NCBI RefSeq assembly: GCF_002900965.1
Contig: NZ_PJOM01000007.1
Coordinates: 32,235-96,234, forward strand
Source: Pseudotabrizicola formosa
Lineage (GTDB): Bacteria > Pseudomonadota > Alphaproteobacteria > Rhodobacterales > Rhodobacteraceae
DNA: 64,000 nt
Direction: 5' to 3'
A program made the translations under genes and the position numbers. The notes beneath the pieces are model-generated. The model was not told where the DNA came from, made no database searches, and worked only from the letters and a program-made list of their open reading frames with translations. This document shows, piece by piece, positions 44,211 to 53,206 of the stretch. Position 1 is the stretch's first letter, and every line of letters starts with the position of its first letter.

Positions 44211-45311
44211 TCACGCGGCCCCCTTCAGGTCTGGCTGCGCATAGGCGGCGGCAGCGGCAAGGCGGCCCTGCGCGTCGAACAGATAGACATGCGCCGGATC
44301 GAGCCACAGCGTCACCTCGGACCCGTCGACCAGGTCCTGCACGCCATGCACAAGACCAACCCACTTGTCTGCCCCGTGGTGCAGATGCAGGAACGTCTCC
44401 GATCCGGTGATTTCGGTCACCGTCAGTGTGCAGCGGAACGGCAGTGCCTCGGGCGACGTCTGGTGCAAGGACAGATGGTTGGCGCGAAACCCTGCGGTGT
44501 AGGTCCCATCCGGCAGCGCAGCGAAGGCACCGGTGGCCGGAGTTGTCACCTCCCCCAAGGCAAGCTGGGCAAAGGTCTTCACGCAGAGCAGGAAATTCAT
44601 CGGCGGGTCCGAGAACACGCGCGCCGTCGTCATGTCGGCGGGCTGGCGATAGACCTGCGGGGTGGGGCCGAACTGGGTCACGCGGCCTTCGTGCAGGGCG
44701 GCGGTGTTGCCGCCCAAAAGCAGGGCCTCTTCGGGTTCGGTCGTCGCATAGACAAAGATCGCGCCCGAGGCTTCAAAAATGCGGGGAATTTCGATCCGCA
44801 GTTCTTCGCGCAGCTTGTAATCAAGATTGGCCAGTGGCTCGTCCAGCAGGACCAGACCGGCCCCCTTGACCAGAGCGCGTGCCAAGGCGCAGCGCTGTTG
44901 CTGGCCGCCCGAAAGTTCCAGAGGTTTGCGTTGCAGCATCGGCGTCAGGCGCATCATCTCGGCAGTGTCACGCACAGCCTTGTCGATTGCGGCGGCATCG
45001 CGACCCATCAGGCGCAGCGGCGAGGCAATGTTTTCGTAAACCGTCATGCCGGGATAGTTGATGAACTGCTGATAGACCATTGCCACCTTGCGGTCCTGCA
45101 CGCGCATGCCGGTGACATCCGCGCCATCCCACAGGATCCGCCCCGTGGTCGGCGCATCAAGACCCGCCATCAGCCGCATCAGACTGGTTTTTCCCGCCAG
45201 CGTCGGTCCCAGAAGCACGTTCATCGTGCCCTTTTGCAGCGTCAGGGTCGTCGGGTGGATGTGCACCCGCCCTTCGACCGACCGTGACACGTTTTGCAAT
45301 TCCAGAGCCAT
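44211..45311 (-). CDS. glpS: Glycerol ABC transporter ATPase GlpS
   Basis: A 366-residue ABC ATPase with Walker A GPTLAGKTS near residue 35, canonical signature ELSGGQQQRCA, Walker B VLLDEPLANLD and a C-terminal TOBE region. It forms a pair with GlpT. It begins 10 bases after the glpD stop. Confidence 0.92.
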   Translation of the reverse strand: MALELQNVSRSVEGRVHIHPTTLTLQKGTMNVLLGPTLAGKTSLMRLMAGLDAPTTGRILWDGADVTGMRVQDRKVAMVYQQFINYPGMTVYENIASPLRLMGRDAAAIDKAVRDTAEMMRLTPMLQRKPLELSGGQQQRCALARALVKGAGLVLLDEPLANLDYKLREELRIEIPRIFEASGAIFVYATTEPEEALLLGGNTAALHEGRVTQFGPTPQVYRQPADMTTARVFSDPPMNFLLCVKTFAQLALGEVTTPATGAFAALPDGTYTAGFRANHLSLHQTSPEALPFRCTLTVTEITGSETFLHLHHGADKWVGLVHGVQDLVDGSEVTLWLDPAHVYLFDAQGRLAAAAAYAQPDLKGAA

Positions 45312-45321
45312 CGGGGTTCCC

Positions 45322-46917
45322 TTATTCCGCCGCCGGGCTGGCAGCCCAGCGGGTGGTCATGTAATCGTCGATCGCCGCAATCTGCGGCGGCGTCAGGCGC
45401 AGGCCAAGCTTGCTGCGCCGCCAGACCACATCGGCGGCGTGGCGGGCATATTCACGATCCATCAGCCAGTTGACTTCCGCCTCGGTCAGGGTCGCGCCGA
45501 AGTCGCGGCCCAGATCGGCCAGCGACCGGGCCTGCCCCAGCAGCGTTGTGGCCTCTGTGCCATAGGCGCGGATCAGGCGCGCGGCGTGAGTATCGGTCAG
45601 GTAAGGATGGGCAGCCTTCAGGGCCGCTGTCAGGCTGGCGACGCCATCGACCGGAAAATCACCGCCGGGCAGGGCCTGACGCGCTGTCCATTTGCCTTTG
45701 GCACCAGGGAAGAACGGCTGCAGCTTTTCCAATGCGGATTCGGCGAGACGGCGGTAGGTGGTAATCTTGCCCCCGAACACGTTCAACAGCGGGGCCCCGT
45801 TCTCATCAAGGCTGAGCACATAATCGCGGGTCGCGGCCGTGGCCGATTTCGCCCCGTCATTGTACAGGGGGCGAACACCGGAATAGGTCCAGACCACATC
45901 ATCGCGCGTGACAGGCTTGGCGAAGTATTTCGACGCGAAGTCCAGCAGGTAATCGCGTTCTTCATCCGTGCAGACGGCATCTTTCGGGGCACCCTGATGG
46001 TCCTGATCCGTGGTGCCGATCAGGGTGAAATCGCCCTCATACGGGATCGCAAAGATGATGCGGCCATCGGTGCCCTGAAAGAAATAGCAACGGTCATGAT
46101 CATAGAGCTTGCGGGTCACGATATGGCTGCCGCGCACCAGCCGGACACCTTCGGTCGAGTTGATGCGGGCGATGTTGCGGATAATGTCTTCGACCCATGG
46201 CCCGCCAGCGTTGACCAGCGCGCGGGCACGGTGGGTGATGGGGCCATCTGGACCGTTGGTGACAACCTCCCAATGATCTCCCGCGCGGGTGGCGCTGATC
46301 ACAGGGGTTTGTACCATGATGCGCGCACCACGCGCCTGCGCGTCACGCGCATTCAGGACCACGAGGCGCGAATCCTCGATCCAGCAGTCGGAATATTCAT
46401 AGGCATGCGCAAACTTGGACTGCAGCGGCTTGCCTGCCGGATCGGCCTTGAGATCCAGCGTACGCGTGGCGGGCAGGATCTTGCGCCCGCCCAGCGTGTC
46501 ATACAAAAACAGCCCCAGACGGATCAGCCAGGCTGGGCGGCGGCCTTTCATCCATGGCATCACCACACCCAACAGGCGGCTTGTCGGGGTGTCGGTATCG
46601 AACCGCATGTCGCTGTGCCAAGGCAGGACAAAGCGCATCGGCCAGGAAATATGGGGCATGGCCGTCAGCAGGATTTCGCGCTCTTCCAGCGCTTCGCGCA
46701 CCAGACGGAATTCAAAATACTCCAGATACCGCAAGCCGCCATGAAACAGCTTTGTCGAGGAGGAAGAGGTCGCCTGTGCCAGATCGCCCTGCTCGGCCAG
46801 AATGACAGATAGGCCACGGCCCGCAGCATCACGCGCAATGCCGCAGCCGTTGATGCCACCGCCGATGATGAAGAGGTCGGCCATCTCGGGCTGCCGGGTG
46901 TCTGTCACGCTATTCAC
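45322..46917 (-). CDS. glpD: Glycerol-3-phosphate dehydrogenase (FAD)
   Basis: A 531-residue flavoprotein with the dinucleotide motif FIIGGGINGCGIARDAAGRG near residue 15, the family segments SSSTKLFHGGLRYLE and ALVNAGGPWVEDI, and a C-terminal domain with YGTEATTLLGQAR. It oxidises glycerol 3-phosphate to dihydroxyacetone phosphate at the membrane and passes electrons to quinone. GTG start with GGAGG 8 bases upstream. First gene of the operon, so the promoter and GlpR sites lie in 46918-47173. Confidence 0.94.
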   Translation of the reverse strand: MNSVTDTRQPEMADLFIIGGGINGCGIARDAAGRGLSVILAEQGDLAQATSSSSTKLFHGGLRYLEYFEFRLVREALEEREILLTAMPHISWPMRFVLPWHSDMRFDTDTPTSRLLGVVMPWMKGRRPAWLIRLGLFLYDTLGGRKILPATRTLDLKADPAGKPLQSKFAHAYEYSDCWIEDSRLVVLNARDAQARGARIMVQTPVISATRAGDHWEVVTNGPDGPITHRARALVNAGGPWVEDIIRNIARINSTEGVRLVRGSHIVTRKLYDHDRCYFFQGTDGRIIFAIPYEGDFTLIGTTDQDHQGAPKDAVCTDEERDYLLDFASKYFAKPVTRDDVVWTYSGVRPLYNDGAKSATAATRDYVLSLDENGAPLLNVFGGKITTYRRLAESALEKLQPFFPGAKGKWTARQALPGGDFPVDGVASLTAALKAAHPYLTDTHAARLIRAYGTEATTLLGQARSLADLGRDFGATLTEAEVNWLMDREYARHAADVVWRRSKLGLRLTPPQIAAIDDYMTTRWAASPAAE

Positions 46918-46995
46918 GCTGTCTTCCTCCTTGGAAGAGTTGCCCCTCCGTGCGGCAACCCTGCCTCACGGATCTGTCATGCGTCAACATGTTTC

Positions 46996-47026
46996 TTCGT
47001 TTATGCGCGATATGCGTAAATACGAA
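46996..47026. promoter_or_regulatory. Candidate GlpR operator between glpD and glpR
   Basis: A 31-base imperfect inverted repeat (TTCGT at 46996-47000 to ACGAA at 47022-47026, with a TATGCG/ATGCGTA-type inner part) lies in the divergent promoter region. Two more AAAACGAA boxes occur at about 47038-47045 and 47089-47096. DeoR-family regulators bind TTCG-containing repeats of this kind. The region (256 bases) has no gene. Confidence 0.5.
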
Positions 47027-47173
47027 CATCTGCGCGGAAAACGAAGTGCCAATCTGACCGGACCTTTAGAACTATGCTGCAAACGCGCAAAAACGAATGC
47101 AACTGCAGCAAGGTTTAGACGGTGACAATTCCCGCCGACCTGTGGCAAAAGAAAGGATCGAAAGGGCGCAGGC

Positions 47174-47935
47174 GTGGCATTGAATTTTCGACAGAGCAGC
47201 ATTCTTGACATTGCCCGACAGGATGGCCGGGTGGCGGTGGAAGATCTGGCGCAACGCTTTGACGTGACGCTGCAAACCATCCGCCGCGATCTGACCGAAC
47301 TGGCGGAAGCCGGGCATCTGGACCGGGTGCATGGCGGGGCGGTGCCGCGCACCGGCGTTGCCAATATCGGCTATGAGGCGCGTCGCAAGATGAATGAGGC
47401 GGCCAAGACCGCAATCGCGCGCGCCTGTGCGGCGATGATCCCCGACAATTCGTCAATGATCCTGAACCTTGGCACCACAACCGAAGCGGTCGCCCGGGAA
47501 CTTGTGCATCATCGCAACATTACGGTTGTGACGAATAACATGAATGTGGCCAACGTGCTGGTTGCCAACCCGGGCTGCGAGATCATGGTGGCGGGCGGGG
47601 CATTGCGGCGCAGTGACGGCGGCTTGGTGGGCGAGCTGACCACGCAATTCATCGAGCAGTTCAAGGTGGATTTCGCGATCATCGGCACCTCGGCCCTCGA
47701 CAGGGACGGCGATTTGCTGGATTTCGATCTCGCCGAAGTGAGGGTCAGCCGCGCCATTCTGCAACAGGCGCGGCAGGCCTTTCTGGTCACCGATCACAGC
47801 AAACTCGGGAGGTCTGCCCCAGCGCGGATTGCAAGCCTGTCGGAACTGGATGCCGTGTTCACCGACCAGCCCCTGCCAGACGGGCTGACAAGCGCTTGCG
47901 AGGGGTGGGGCACACGGGTGGTGGTGGCAGCATAA
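47174..47935 (+). CDS. glpR: DeoR-family regulator of glycerol genes GlpR
   Basis: A 253-residue repressor with an N-terminal DeoR helix-turn-helix (RQSSILDIARQDGRVAVEDL, TLQTIRRDLTEL, DRVHGGAVPRTG, about residues 4-60) and a C-terminal sugar-phosphate-binding domain (NLGTTTEAVARELVHH, TNNMNVANVL, ALDRDGDLLDFDLAEVRVSR). It starts at GTG 47174. Divergent from the glpD operon, it very likely represses it until glycerol 3-phosphate is present. Confidence 0.9.
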   Translation: MALNFRQSSILDIARQDGRVAVEDLAQRFDVTLQTIRRDLTELAEAGHLDRVHGGAVPRTGVANIGYEARRKMNEAAKTAIARACAAMIPDNSSMILNLGTTTEAVARELVHHRNITVVTNNMNVANVLVANPGCEIMVAGGALRRSDGGLVGELTTQFIEQFKVDFAIIGTSALDRDGDLLDFDLAEVRVSRAILQQARQAFLVTDHSKLGRSAPARIASLSELDAVFTDQPLPDGLTSACEGWGTRVVVAA

Positions 47936-48121
47936 GGGCAGCGCGGGCCGGTACGGGATCACCCTGCTGCACGGATGGCCCAATGGGCGACAGGACCCTG
48001 CCAGACCTGATCACGACACAGATCCGCCAGAAAGGTCGCCGCGCGCCATGTCAGGCTGCAAGATCACTCTGCGAAAGAAGTGCTTGCCAGTCTGCCTTTG
48101 TCACAGCGCGCAGCCGCTGTG

Positions 48122-48709
48122 TCAGCTGTGCGTGATCTGGGTGCCCAGCACCTTCAGACATTCGCGCATGAAGGCCGCCAATCCGGTCCAGCCCTTGGCG
48201 GACACCATGGTTCCGTCGACATAGGCCTCATGCGGCTTGACGTCGATATAGGTGCCGCCCGCCAAAGTTACCTCCGGCTCGCAGGCCCCCAAGGCAGCAA
48301 CCTTCTTGCCCCGGACCACGCCATCAACCGCAATCAGAATCTGGACCCCGTGGCAGATGGTAAAGATCGGCTTTTTGGCCTCATGAAAATGCCGCACCAT
48401 GGCTTGGATCCGCTTGTCGGTGCGGATGTATTCTGGCCCCCGTCCCCCTGCGCAGTAGACGGCGTCATACTCGTCCGGCACCACTTCGGAAAAGGTCTTG
48501 TTGATTTCGGCAAGGTGGCCAAAGCGTTCGATATAGGTCTGATGACCTTCGAAATCATGCAGCGAGGTCTGGATCATCTCGCCCTTCTTCTTGTCGGGGC
48601 AAATGACGTGGACAGTGTGGCCTACAGCCTCCATCCCCTGTTGGAAGACAAAGATTTCATACTCTTCGGTAAATTCACCACAAAGCATGAGGATTTTCTT
48701 GCCGGGCAT
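48122..48709 (-). CDS. DJ-1/PfpI family protein
   Basis: A 195-residue protein with the PfpI fold: KKILMLCGEFTEEYEIFVF at the start, AVYCAGGRGPEYIRTD and the nucleophile cysteine in FTICHGVQILIA. The family holds glyoxalase, chaperone and protease-like members. It is the last gene of the GntR/ribose-type ABC operon, 60 bases after the binding-protein gene. It may detoxify a reactive aldehyde formed in the pathway. The gap from 47936 to 48121 shows nothing. Confidence 0.82.
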   Translation of the reverse strand: MPGKKILMLCGEFTEEYEIFVFQQGMEAVGHTVHVICPDKKKGEMIQTSLHDFEGHQTYIERFGHLAEINKTFSEVVPDEYDAVYCAGGRGPEYIRTDKRIQAMVRHFHEAKKPIFTICHGVQILIAVDGVVRGKKVAALGACEPEVTLAGGTYIDVKPHEAYVDGTMVSAKGWTGLAAFMRECLKVLGTQITHS

Positions 48710-48736
48710 CGTCGGTATCTCCTTTTCGCGGGCAAT

Positions 48737-48764
48737 CCGGGGTGCCCTGCAACAGGCACCCCGG
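48737..48764 (-). other. Hairpin between the binding-protein and PfpI genes
   Basis: CCGGGGTGCC (48737-48746) pairs perfectly with GGCACCCCGG (48755-48764) around an 8-base loop, 5 bases after the binding-protein stop. It may stabilise the binding-protein mRNA and reduce PfpI expression. Confidence 0.65.
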
Positions 48765-48769
48765 CAGGA

Positions 48770-49732
48770 TCAGAACGGGGAATCGGGGAAGTAGAACTGA
48801 TCCGCATTTTCAGGCGTGATCAGCGGGGCATCCAGCTTGAAGCTGCCGCGCATCGGGGCCTGTCCGGTGAACTGGCCAGCAACCATGTAGATCGCGGTCT
48901 TGATCATCGACGGCGGATAGGGGGTTGAAATCGGGGTCATCGGATTTTCATCCATAACCATCTTGACCACGTCTTTCATGCCATTGCCGCCAAGCGCGTA
49001 CTTGATCTCGCTGCGGCCTGACTGCTTGACGGCTTCGAGCACGCCCAGAAGCATATCGTCATCATTGGCCCAAACCGCATCGATCTGCGGGTACTTGGCC
49101 AGATAGTCCTGCATCAGGGTAAAGGCTTCGTCCTGGTTCCAGTTGGCATACTGGATGTCCAGAATCTCGATGTTGGTGTCTTTCATCACATCGGTGAAGC
49201 CCTGGATCCGCTCGTCGTCGATCACGGTCGGGATGCCGCGCAGCACCACGACCTTGCCTTCGTTGCCCAGCTGTTCCGCCATCCATTTTGCGGTATTGGC
49301 CCCAACGGCAATGTTGTCACCTGCGACATACAGATCCTGGATCGACGGGTCGGTCAGACCACGGTCGACCACGGCGATGAAGGTGCCGTTGGCCTTGACC
49401 TGTTCCACGGGACCGGTCAGCTCTTCCGAGGTGAAGGGCAGGATAACCAGCGCGTCGAGCGTTTGCGCTGCGGCCAGATCTTCCAGCGCCGACACCTGCG
49501 CGGTAGCGGAGGGCGAGGTTTTCACGATCACGTCGATATTCGGGAACGCAGCCTCGATTTCCTTTTCGGCCTGTTCGGCGTGGTAGACCACGCCGCCGGT
49601 CCAGCCATGGGTTGCGGCTGGAATTGACACCGCGATAACCCGCTTTTCCTGCGCCATGGCTGTGCTTGCCATGAGCGCGGCAATGCTTCCCGCTGCAAGC
49701 AGGCCAAGCGCCCGTCTGTTGATGAACGTCAT
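48770..49732 (-). CDS. Ribose-type ABC transporter substrate-binding protein
   Basis: A 320-residue periplasmic protein with a signal peptide (RRALGLLAAGSIAALMASTAMA) and a type-1 periplasmic binding fold: ISVSIPAATHGWTGGVVYHA-like start (VIAVSIPAATHGWTGGVVYH), LAAAQTLDALVILPFTSEEL, VDRGLTDPSI and VWANDDDMLLGVLEAVKQSG. The ligand is unknown: a sugar, polyol or diol. It serves the permease and ATPase upstream in the operon. Confidence 0.87.
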   Translation of the reverse strand: MTFINRRALGLLAAGSIAALMASTAMAQEKRVIAVSIPAATHGWTGGVVYHAEQAEKEIEAAFPNIDVIVKTSPSATAQVSALEDLAAAQTLDALVILPFTSEELTGPVEQVKANGTFIAVVDRGLTDPSIQDLYVAGDNIAVGANTAKWMAEQLGNEGKVVVLRGIPTVIDDERIQGFTDVMKDTNIEILDIQYANWNQDEAFTLMQDYLAKYPQIDAVWANDDDMLLGVLEAVKQSGRSEIKYALGGNGMKDVVKMVMDENPMTPISTPYPPSMIKTAIYMVAGQFTGQAPMRGSFKLDAPLITPENADQFYFPDSPF

Positions 49733-49774
49733 TGTCTTGTTCCTCCCTTTGAAGACTCCGCCCCTCCCGGGCGG

Positions 49775-50761
49775 TTATTTGATAAAGCGGTGTGCCAGCA
49801 TGGCGAGGATGATGATCACCCCCTGAACCGCCGCGACGAGATATTCGGACACCATGTTCGACAGCACCATCAGGTTGGCGATCACCTCAAGGATGAGCGC
49901 CCCGGCGACTGTGCCCCAGACCCGCGCCTTTCCACCGCGCAAGGCGGTGCCGCCGATCACCACTGCCGTGATGACCTGCAATTCCCAAAGTTGCCCCGTG
50001 GTCGGCGTGGCCGCGCCCAGACGGGGGATATAGCAGATGGCCGCAACCGCCACGCAGATGCCCTGAATGACAAAGGCTGTTGTGCGGACACGCGCCACAG
50101 ATACGCCGGAAAACCGCGCCACTTCGGCGTTTGATCCTGCGGCCATGCAGCGGCGGCCATATTTCGTGCGATACAGGATGAATGCGCCGATCAGCACCAC
50201 GATCAGGGTCAGGATCACCGGAAAGGGGATGCCCAGCACATTGCCAAAGTAAACCGGGCGGTAAGGTTCGCGCAGGGCGCGGTCGATCGGGATAGACCCG
50301 CCGTCCGACATCCAGGTGATCAGCGCGCGGAAGATGCCCATGGTGCCAAGGGTGGCGATGAAGGGCTCGATCTTGCCCACCGTCACGATCAGCCCGTTCA
50401 GCAGGCCGCAGAGCGCGCCCACCACCAGCCCGACCCCTGCCCCCACCAGAATGGCGTTCGCCCCCATCGACGGTTCCAGCCGGTTCATGGTCAGGATCAT
50501 GATGCCGGTAACAAAGGCCATCATCGACCCAACGGACAGATCGAGGCCCCCTGATGAGATGACAAAGGTCGCCCCCACCGCGATGATTGCGATAAAGGCG
50601 GACCGGGTGACCACATTGGCAATATTGGTGCCGCTGAGAAAGCTGGAGTTGAGCATCACACCGGCCAGGATCACGATGGCCAGCGCAAGGAACGGGCCCA
50701 TGTCGGCCCAGCGAAAGCGGCGGGGAGCGGCGGCGGCTTCGGTCAGAACACTTGTGGTCAT
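49775..50761 (-). CDS. Ribose-type ABC transporter permease
   Basis: A 328-residue permease with about ten helices and the family segments VISSGGLDLSVGSMMAFVTG near residue 66 and GGTALRGGKARVWGTVAGAL near residue 276. It is likely to work as a homodimer with the double ATPase encoded upstream. It overlaps that gene by 4 bases. Confidence 0.9.
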   Translation of the reverse strand: MTTSVLTEAAAAPRRFRWADMGPFLALAIVILAGVMLNSSFLSGTNIANVVTRSAFIAIIAVGATFVISSGGLDLSVGSMMAFVTGIMILTMNRLEPSMGANAILVGAGVGLVVGALCGLLNGLIVTVGKIEPFIATLGTMGIFRALITWMSDGGSIPIDRALREPYRPVYFGNVLGIPFPVILTLIVVLIGAFILYRTKYGRRCMAAGSNAEVARFSGVSVARVRTTAFVIQGICVAVAAICYIPRLGAATPTTGQLWELQVITAVVIGGTALRGGKARVWGTVAGALILEVIANLMVLSNMVSEYLVAAVQGVIIILAMLAHRFIK

Positions 50762-52323
50762 GCTGTTTTCCTTCCGGCCTGCGCCGATCCGCTGGTGGCG
50801 GCGTAAACCACATTCTGTTCCGTCACCTGATCGCCCGAAAGCTCCGCCACGATGCGGCCTGCGCGCATCACCAGCACCCGGTCAGACAGGCCGACCAGTT
50901 CAGGCAATTCGGATGAAATCACGATGCAGGCCTTGCCCGCGCGCACCAGTTGGTTGATGAAGTCGTAGATCTGGCTCTTGTTGCCGATGTCGATGCCGCG
51001 TGTGGGCTCGTCGATGATCACCACCGAAGGATCGGTCATCATCACCTTGGCAAGCAACAGCTTTTGCTGATTGCCGCCCGAAAGCTGGCCGGCATCCAGA
51101 TGCACCGATCGCACGCGGATGTCATAGGTTGCGACGGCCTGTTCCAGCGCCGTCGATTCCTTGCGGCGGTCCAGCGTCAGGCGGCCGTGCACGATGTCCA
51201 TGGCCTGCAGCGTGAGGTTCGGGGCCAGCGGTTCATCCAGCAGCAGGCCCTTGCCCTTGCGGTCTTCGGTCAGGTAGACCAGCCCCGCGGTCTGCCACGC
51301 GCTGACCGAACGATGCGCAACTTCCTTCCCGTTCAATATGTAGCGGCCCTGCGCCGGGCGCAGGCCCAGCAAGCCTTCGAACAATTCCGTGCGTCCAGAT
51401 CCGATCATTCCGCCGATACCCAGCACTTCGCCGGGGTGAACCGCAAAGCTGCCCTCAACAGCCCCATGATCGACCACAAGGTTGCTGACCTGCAGCACCG
51501 GGACAGCTGACGGAGCTGGCCGCTTGGGCGGGTAGAGCATGTCCAGCTTGCGACCGACCATCAGCTCGGCCATGTCGCGCTGCGACAGACCGGCGGCGGG
51601 CCAGGTGCCGATCATGCGGCCATCGCGCAGTACGGTGATACGGTCAGCCAAGGCTTCGACCTCATCCAGCCGGTGCGAGATATAGAGCACCGCGACGCCC
51701 TGCTCGCGCAGGCCACGCACCACGGCCAGCAGGGCGGCCACCTCGTCATTTGCCAAAACGGCGGTAGGTTCGTCAAAGATCACGACTTTGCGCTGTTCCA
51801 AGAGCGCGCGGGCAATCTGCACCAGCTGCCGCTGCGCCAGCGGCAGGCTGCCGACCCGGTCGGACGGGTGGCAATGCGCGCCTATGGCCGACAGAATCCG
51901 AGCCGAACGCCGGTTCATTTCGCGGTCGTCGACCACCCATCTCCGGGTCAGCTCCCGGCCCAGAAACAGGTTCTGCGCGACCGACAGATCACCCGCCAGA
52001 AGAATTTCCTGATGCACCAGCACCACACCGGCCGCCTCGGCCGCCGCGGCATCTGCAAAGCCGACCCGATGGCCAGCCATTTCCAGATGCCCGGCTGACG
52101 GCTGGACATGGCCTGACAGCAGTTTCATCAAGGTTGATTTTCCAGCACCATTTTCGCCGATGATCGCGTGAATCTCTCCAGCACGGACATCCAGCCCCAC
52201 CTCTGACAGAACCGTGATCGGACCGTAGGCCTTGCCCAAGGCCACCGTGCGCAGGGCCGGTGCCGCCGCTGTCGGCAGAGCGGCAGCAGAGCCGGGTATG
52301 GGCAGGGTCTGAGCCATCGTCAT
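50758..52323 (-). CDS. Ribose-type ABC transporter ATPase with two ABC domains
   Basis: A 521-residue protein with two nucleotide-binding domains. Domain 1 has Walker A IGENGAGKST near residue 53, signature LPLAQRQLVQIA and VVIFDEPTAVL. Domain 2 has a degenerate Walker A (GMIGSGRTE), signature LSGGNQQKL and VVIIDEPTRGIDIG. This is usual for RbsA/MglA proteins. It overlaps the GntR regulator by 4 bases. Confidence 0.9.
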   Translation of the reverse strand: MTMAQTLPIPGSAAALPTAAAPALRTVALGKAYGPITVLSEVGLDVRAGEIHAIIGENGAGKSTLMKLLSGHVQPSAGHLEMAGHRVGFADAAAAEAAGVVLVHQEILLAGDLSVAQNLFLGRELTRRWVVDDREMNRRSARILSAIGAHCHPSDRVGSLPLAQRQLVQIARALLEQRKVVIFDEPTAVLANDEVAALLAVVRGLREQGVAVLYISHRLDEVEALADRITVLRDGRMIGTWPAAGLSQRDMAELMVGRKLDMLYPPKRPAPSAVPVLQVSNLVVDHGAVEGSFAVHPGEVLGIGGMIGSGRTELFEGLLGLRPAQGRYILNGKEVAHRSVSAWQTAGLVYLTEDRKGKGLLLDEPLAPNLTLQAMDIVHGRLTLDRRKESTALEQAVATYDIRVRSVHLDAGQLSGGNQQKLLLAKVMMTDPSVVIIDEPTRGIDIGNKSQIYDFINQLVRAGKACIVISSELPELVGLSDRVLVMRAGRIVAELSGDQVTEQNVVYAATSGSAQAGRKTA

Positions 52324-53009
52324 TCAAACGCAGAGAGCAGGCGGTCACGCGACCGCAGAATGTGTTCGCGCATGGCGGCCTCGGCGGCAGGCGGGTCGCC
52401 CGCGCGGAAGGCGGCAAGCAGGCTTTCATGTTCGCCCAACGCCTCTTGGGTGACGCGGGTGTGAAACATCAGGCGGAAGATGTGCAGATGCACATGCTGA
52501 TTGAACAAGGTGAAGCGGATCACATCATTCCCGGCAATTTTCAGGATGGCATCGTGAAAATAGGCGTCGGCGCGGGCAAAGCGGGAATAGCGGCTGGTGC
52601 GGTCCACCGGGGGTTCTCCGTGGCCCATGTCTGCCGCCGCATCCTCCAGCAGTTTCAGTGAGTCAGGCGTCATGTTCAGCGCAGCCAGCCGTGCACCCTC
52701 GGGCTCCAAAAGAAGCCGGAAGGTGTACAGATCATCAAACTGTTTGCGGGTCAGCTGCGGTGCTGCCGAATAACCGATCAGATGTTCCTTGCGCACCAGC
52801 CCTTCACGTTCCAGCCGCGACAATGCCTCCCGCACCGGTGTCTGCGACACGTTCAGATCGCGGGCGATGACATCAATCGGAATGCGCGCACGCGGCGCAA
52901 TTTCGAGCGACATCAGCCGTTCGTAGATGTTGTCGTAAACACCATCGACCACACTCGCCGGGCGTATGGTTGCTGCCCTGTCCTTCGTCCGGTCCGCTGC
53001 GACTGCCAT
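52320..53009 (-). CDS. GntR-family regulator (FCD type)
   Basis: A 229-residue regulator: winged helix with YDNIYERLMSLEIAPRARIP, DLNVSQTPVREALSRLEREG (about residues 30-90) and a C-terminal FCD domain with FRLLLEPEGARLAA, ADAYFHDAILKIAGND and EHESLLAAFRAGD, whose histidines and Asp normally bind a metal and ligand. First gene of the ABC operon and divergent from the dehydrogenase operon, it is the likely regulator of both. The ATG at 53009 has AAGGG 7 bases upstream. Confidence 0.87.
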   Translation of the reverse strand: MAVAADRTKDRAATIRPASVVDGVYDNIYERLMSLEIAPRARIPIDVIARDLNVSQTPVREALSRLEREGLVRKEHLIGYSAAPQLTRKQFDDLYTFRLLLEPEGARLAALNMTPDSLKLLEDAAADMGHGEPPVDRTSRYSRFARADAYFHDAILKIAGNDVIRFTLFNQHVHLHIFRLMFHTRVTQEALGEHESLLAAFRAGDPPAAEAAMREHILRSRDRLLSAFE

Positions 53010-53057
53010 CTGCTCACCCTTTTGATTTGCGGCTTGATGCGTCGCAATGAGTCGCAA

Positions 53058-53090
53058 ATATGATATCGAATGTCAAACACAATATCATAT
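53058..53090. promoter_or_regulatory. Candidate GntR operator in the divergent promoter region
   Basis: ATATGATAT (53058-53066) and ATATCATAT (53082-53090) form a perfect inverted repeat 15 bases apart, with a further TGATATA half-site at about 53098-53104. The AT-rich islands are unlike the surrounding GC-rich sequence and sit between the divergent GntR and alcohol dehydrogenase genes. Confidence 0.55.
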
Positions 53091-53206
53091 ACGATCTGAT
53101 ATAGGATTATGGACCAAGATGTATTACACCCGGTCACATGGGTCGTCGCACCACAGGTTTGCGGGCACTGTACAATGCCTGCCCCAAACGGGAGGAAACG
53201 GAAAAC

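Noticed and set aside
45088..46812. 574-residue plus-strand open frame opposite glpD
   Set aside because: Complement of a well-matched glpD; no motif, and no ribosome binding site in a sensible position.
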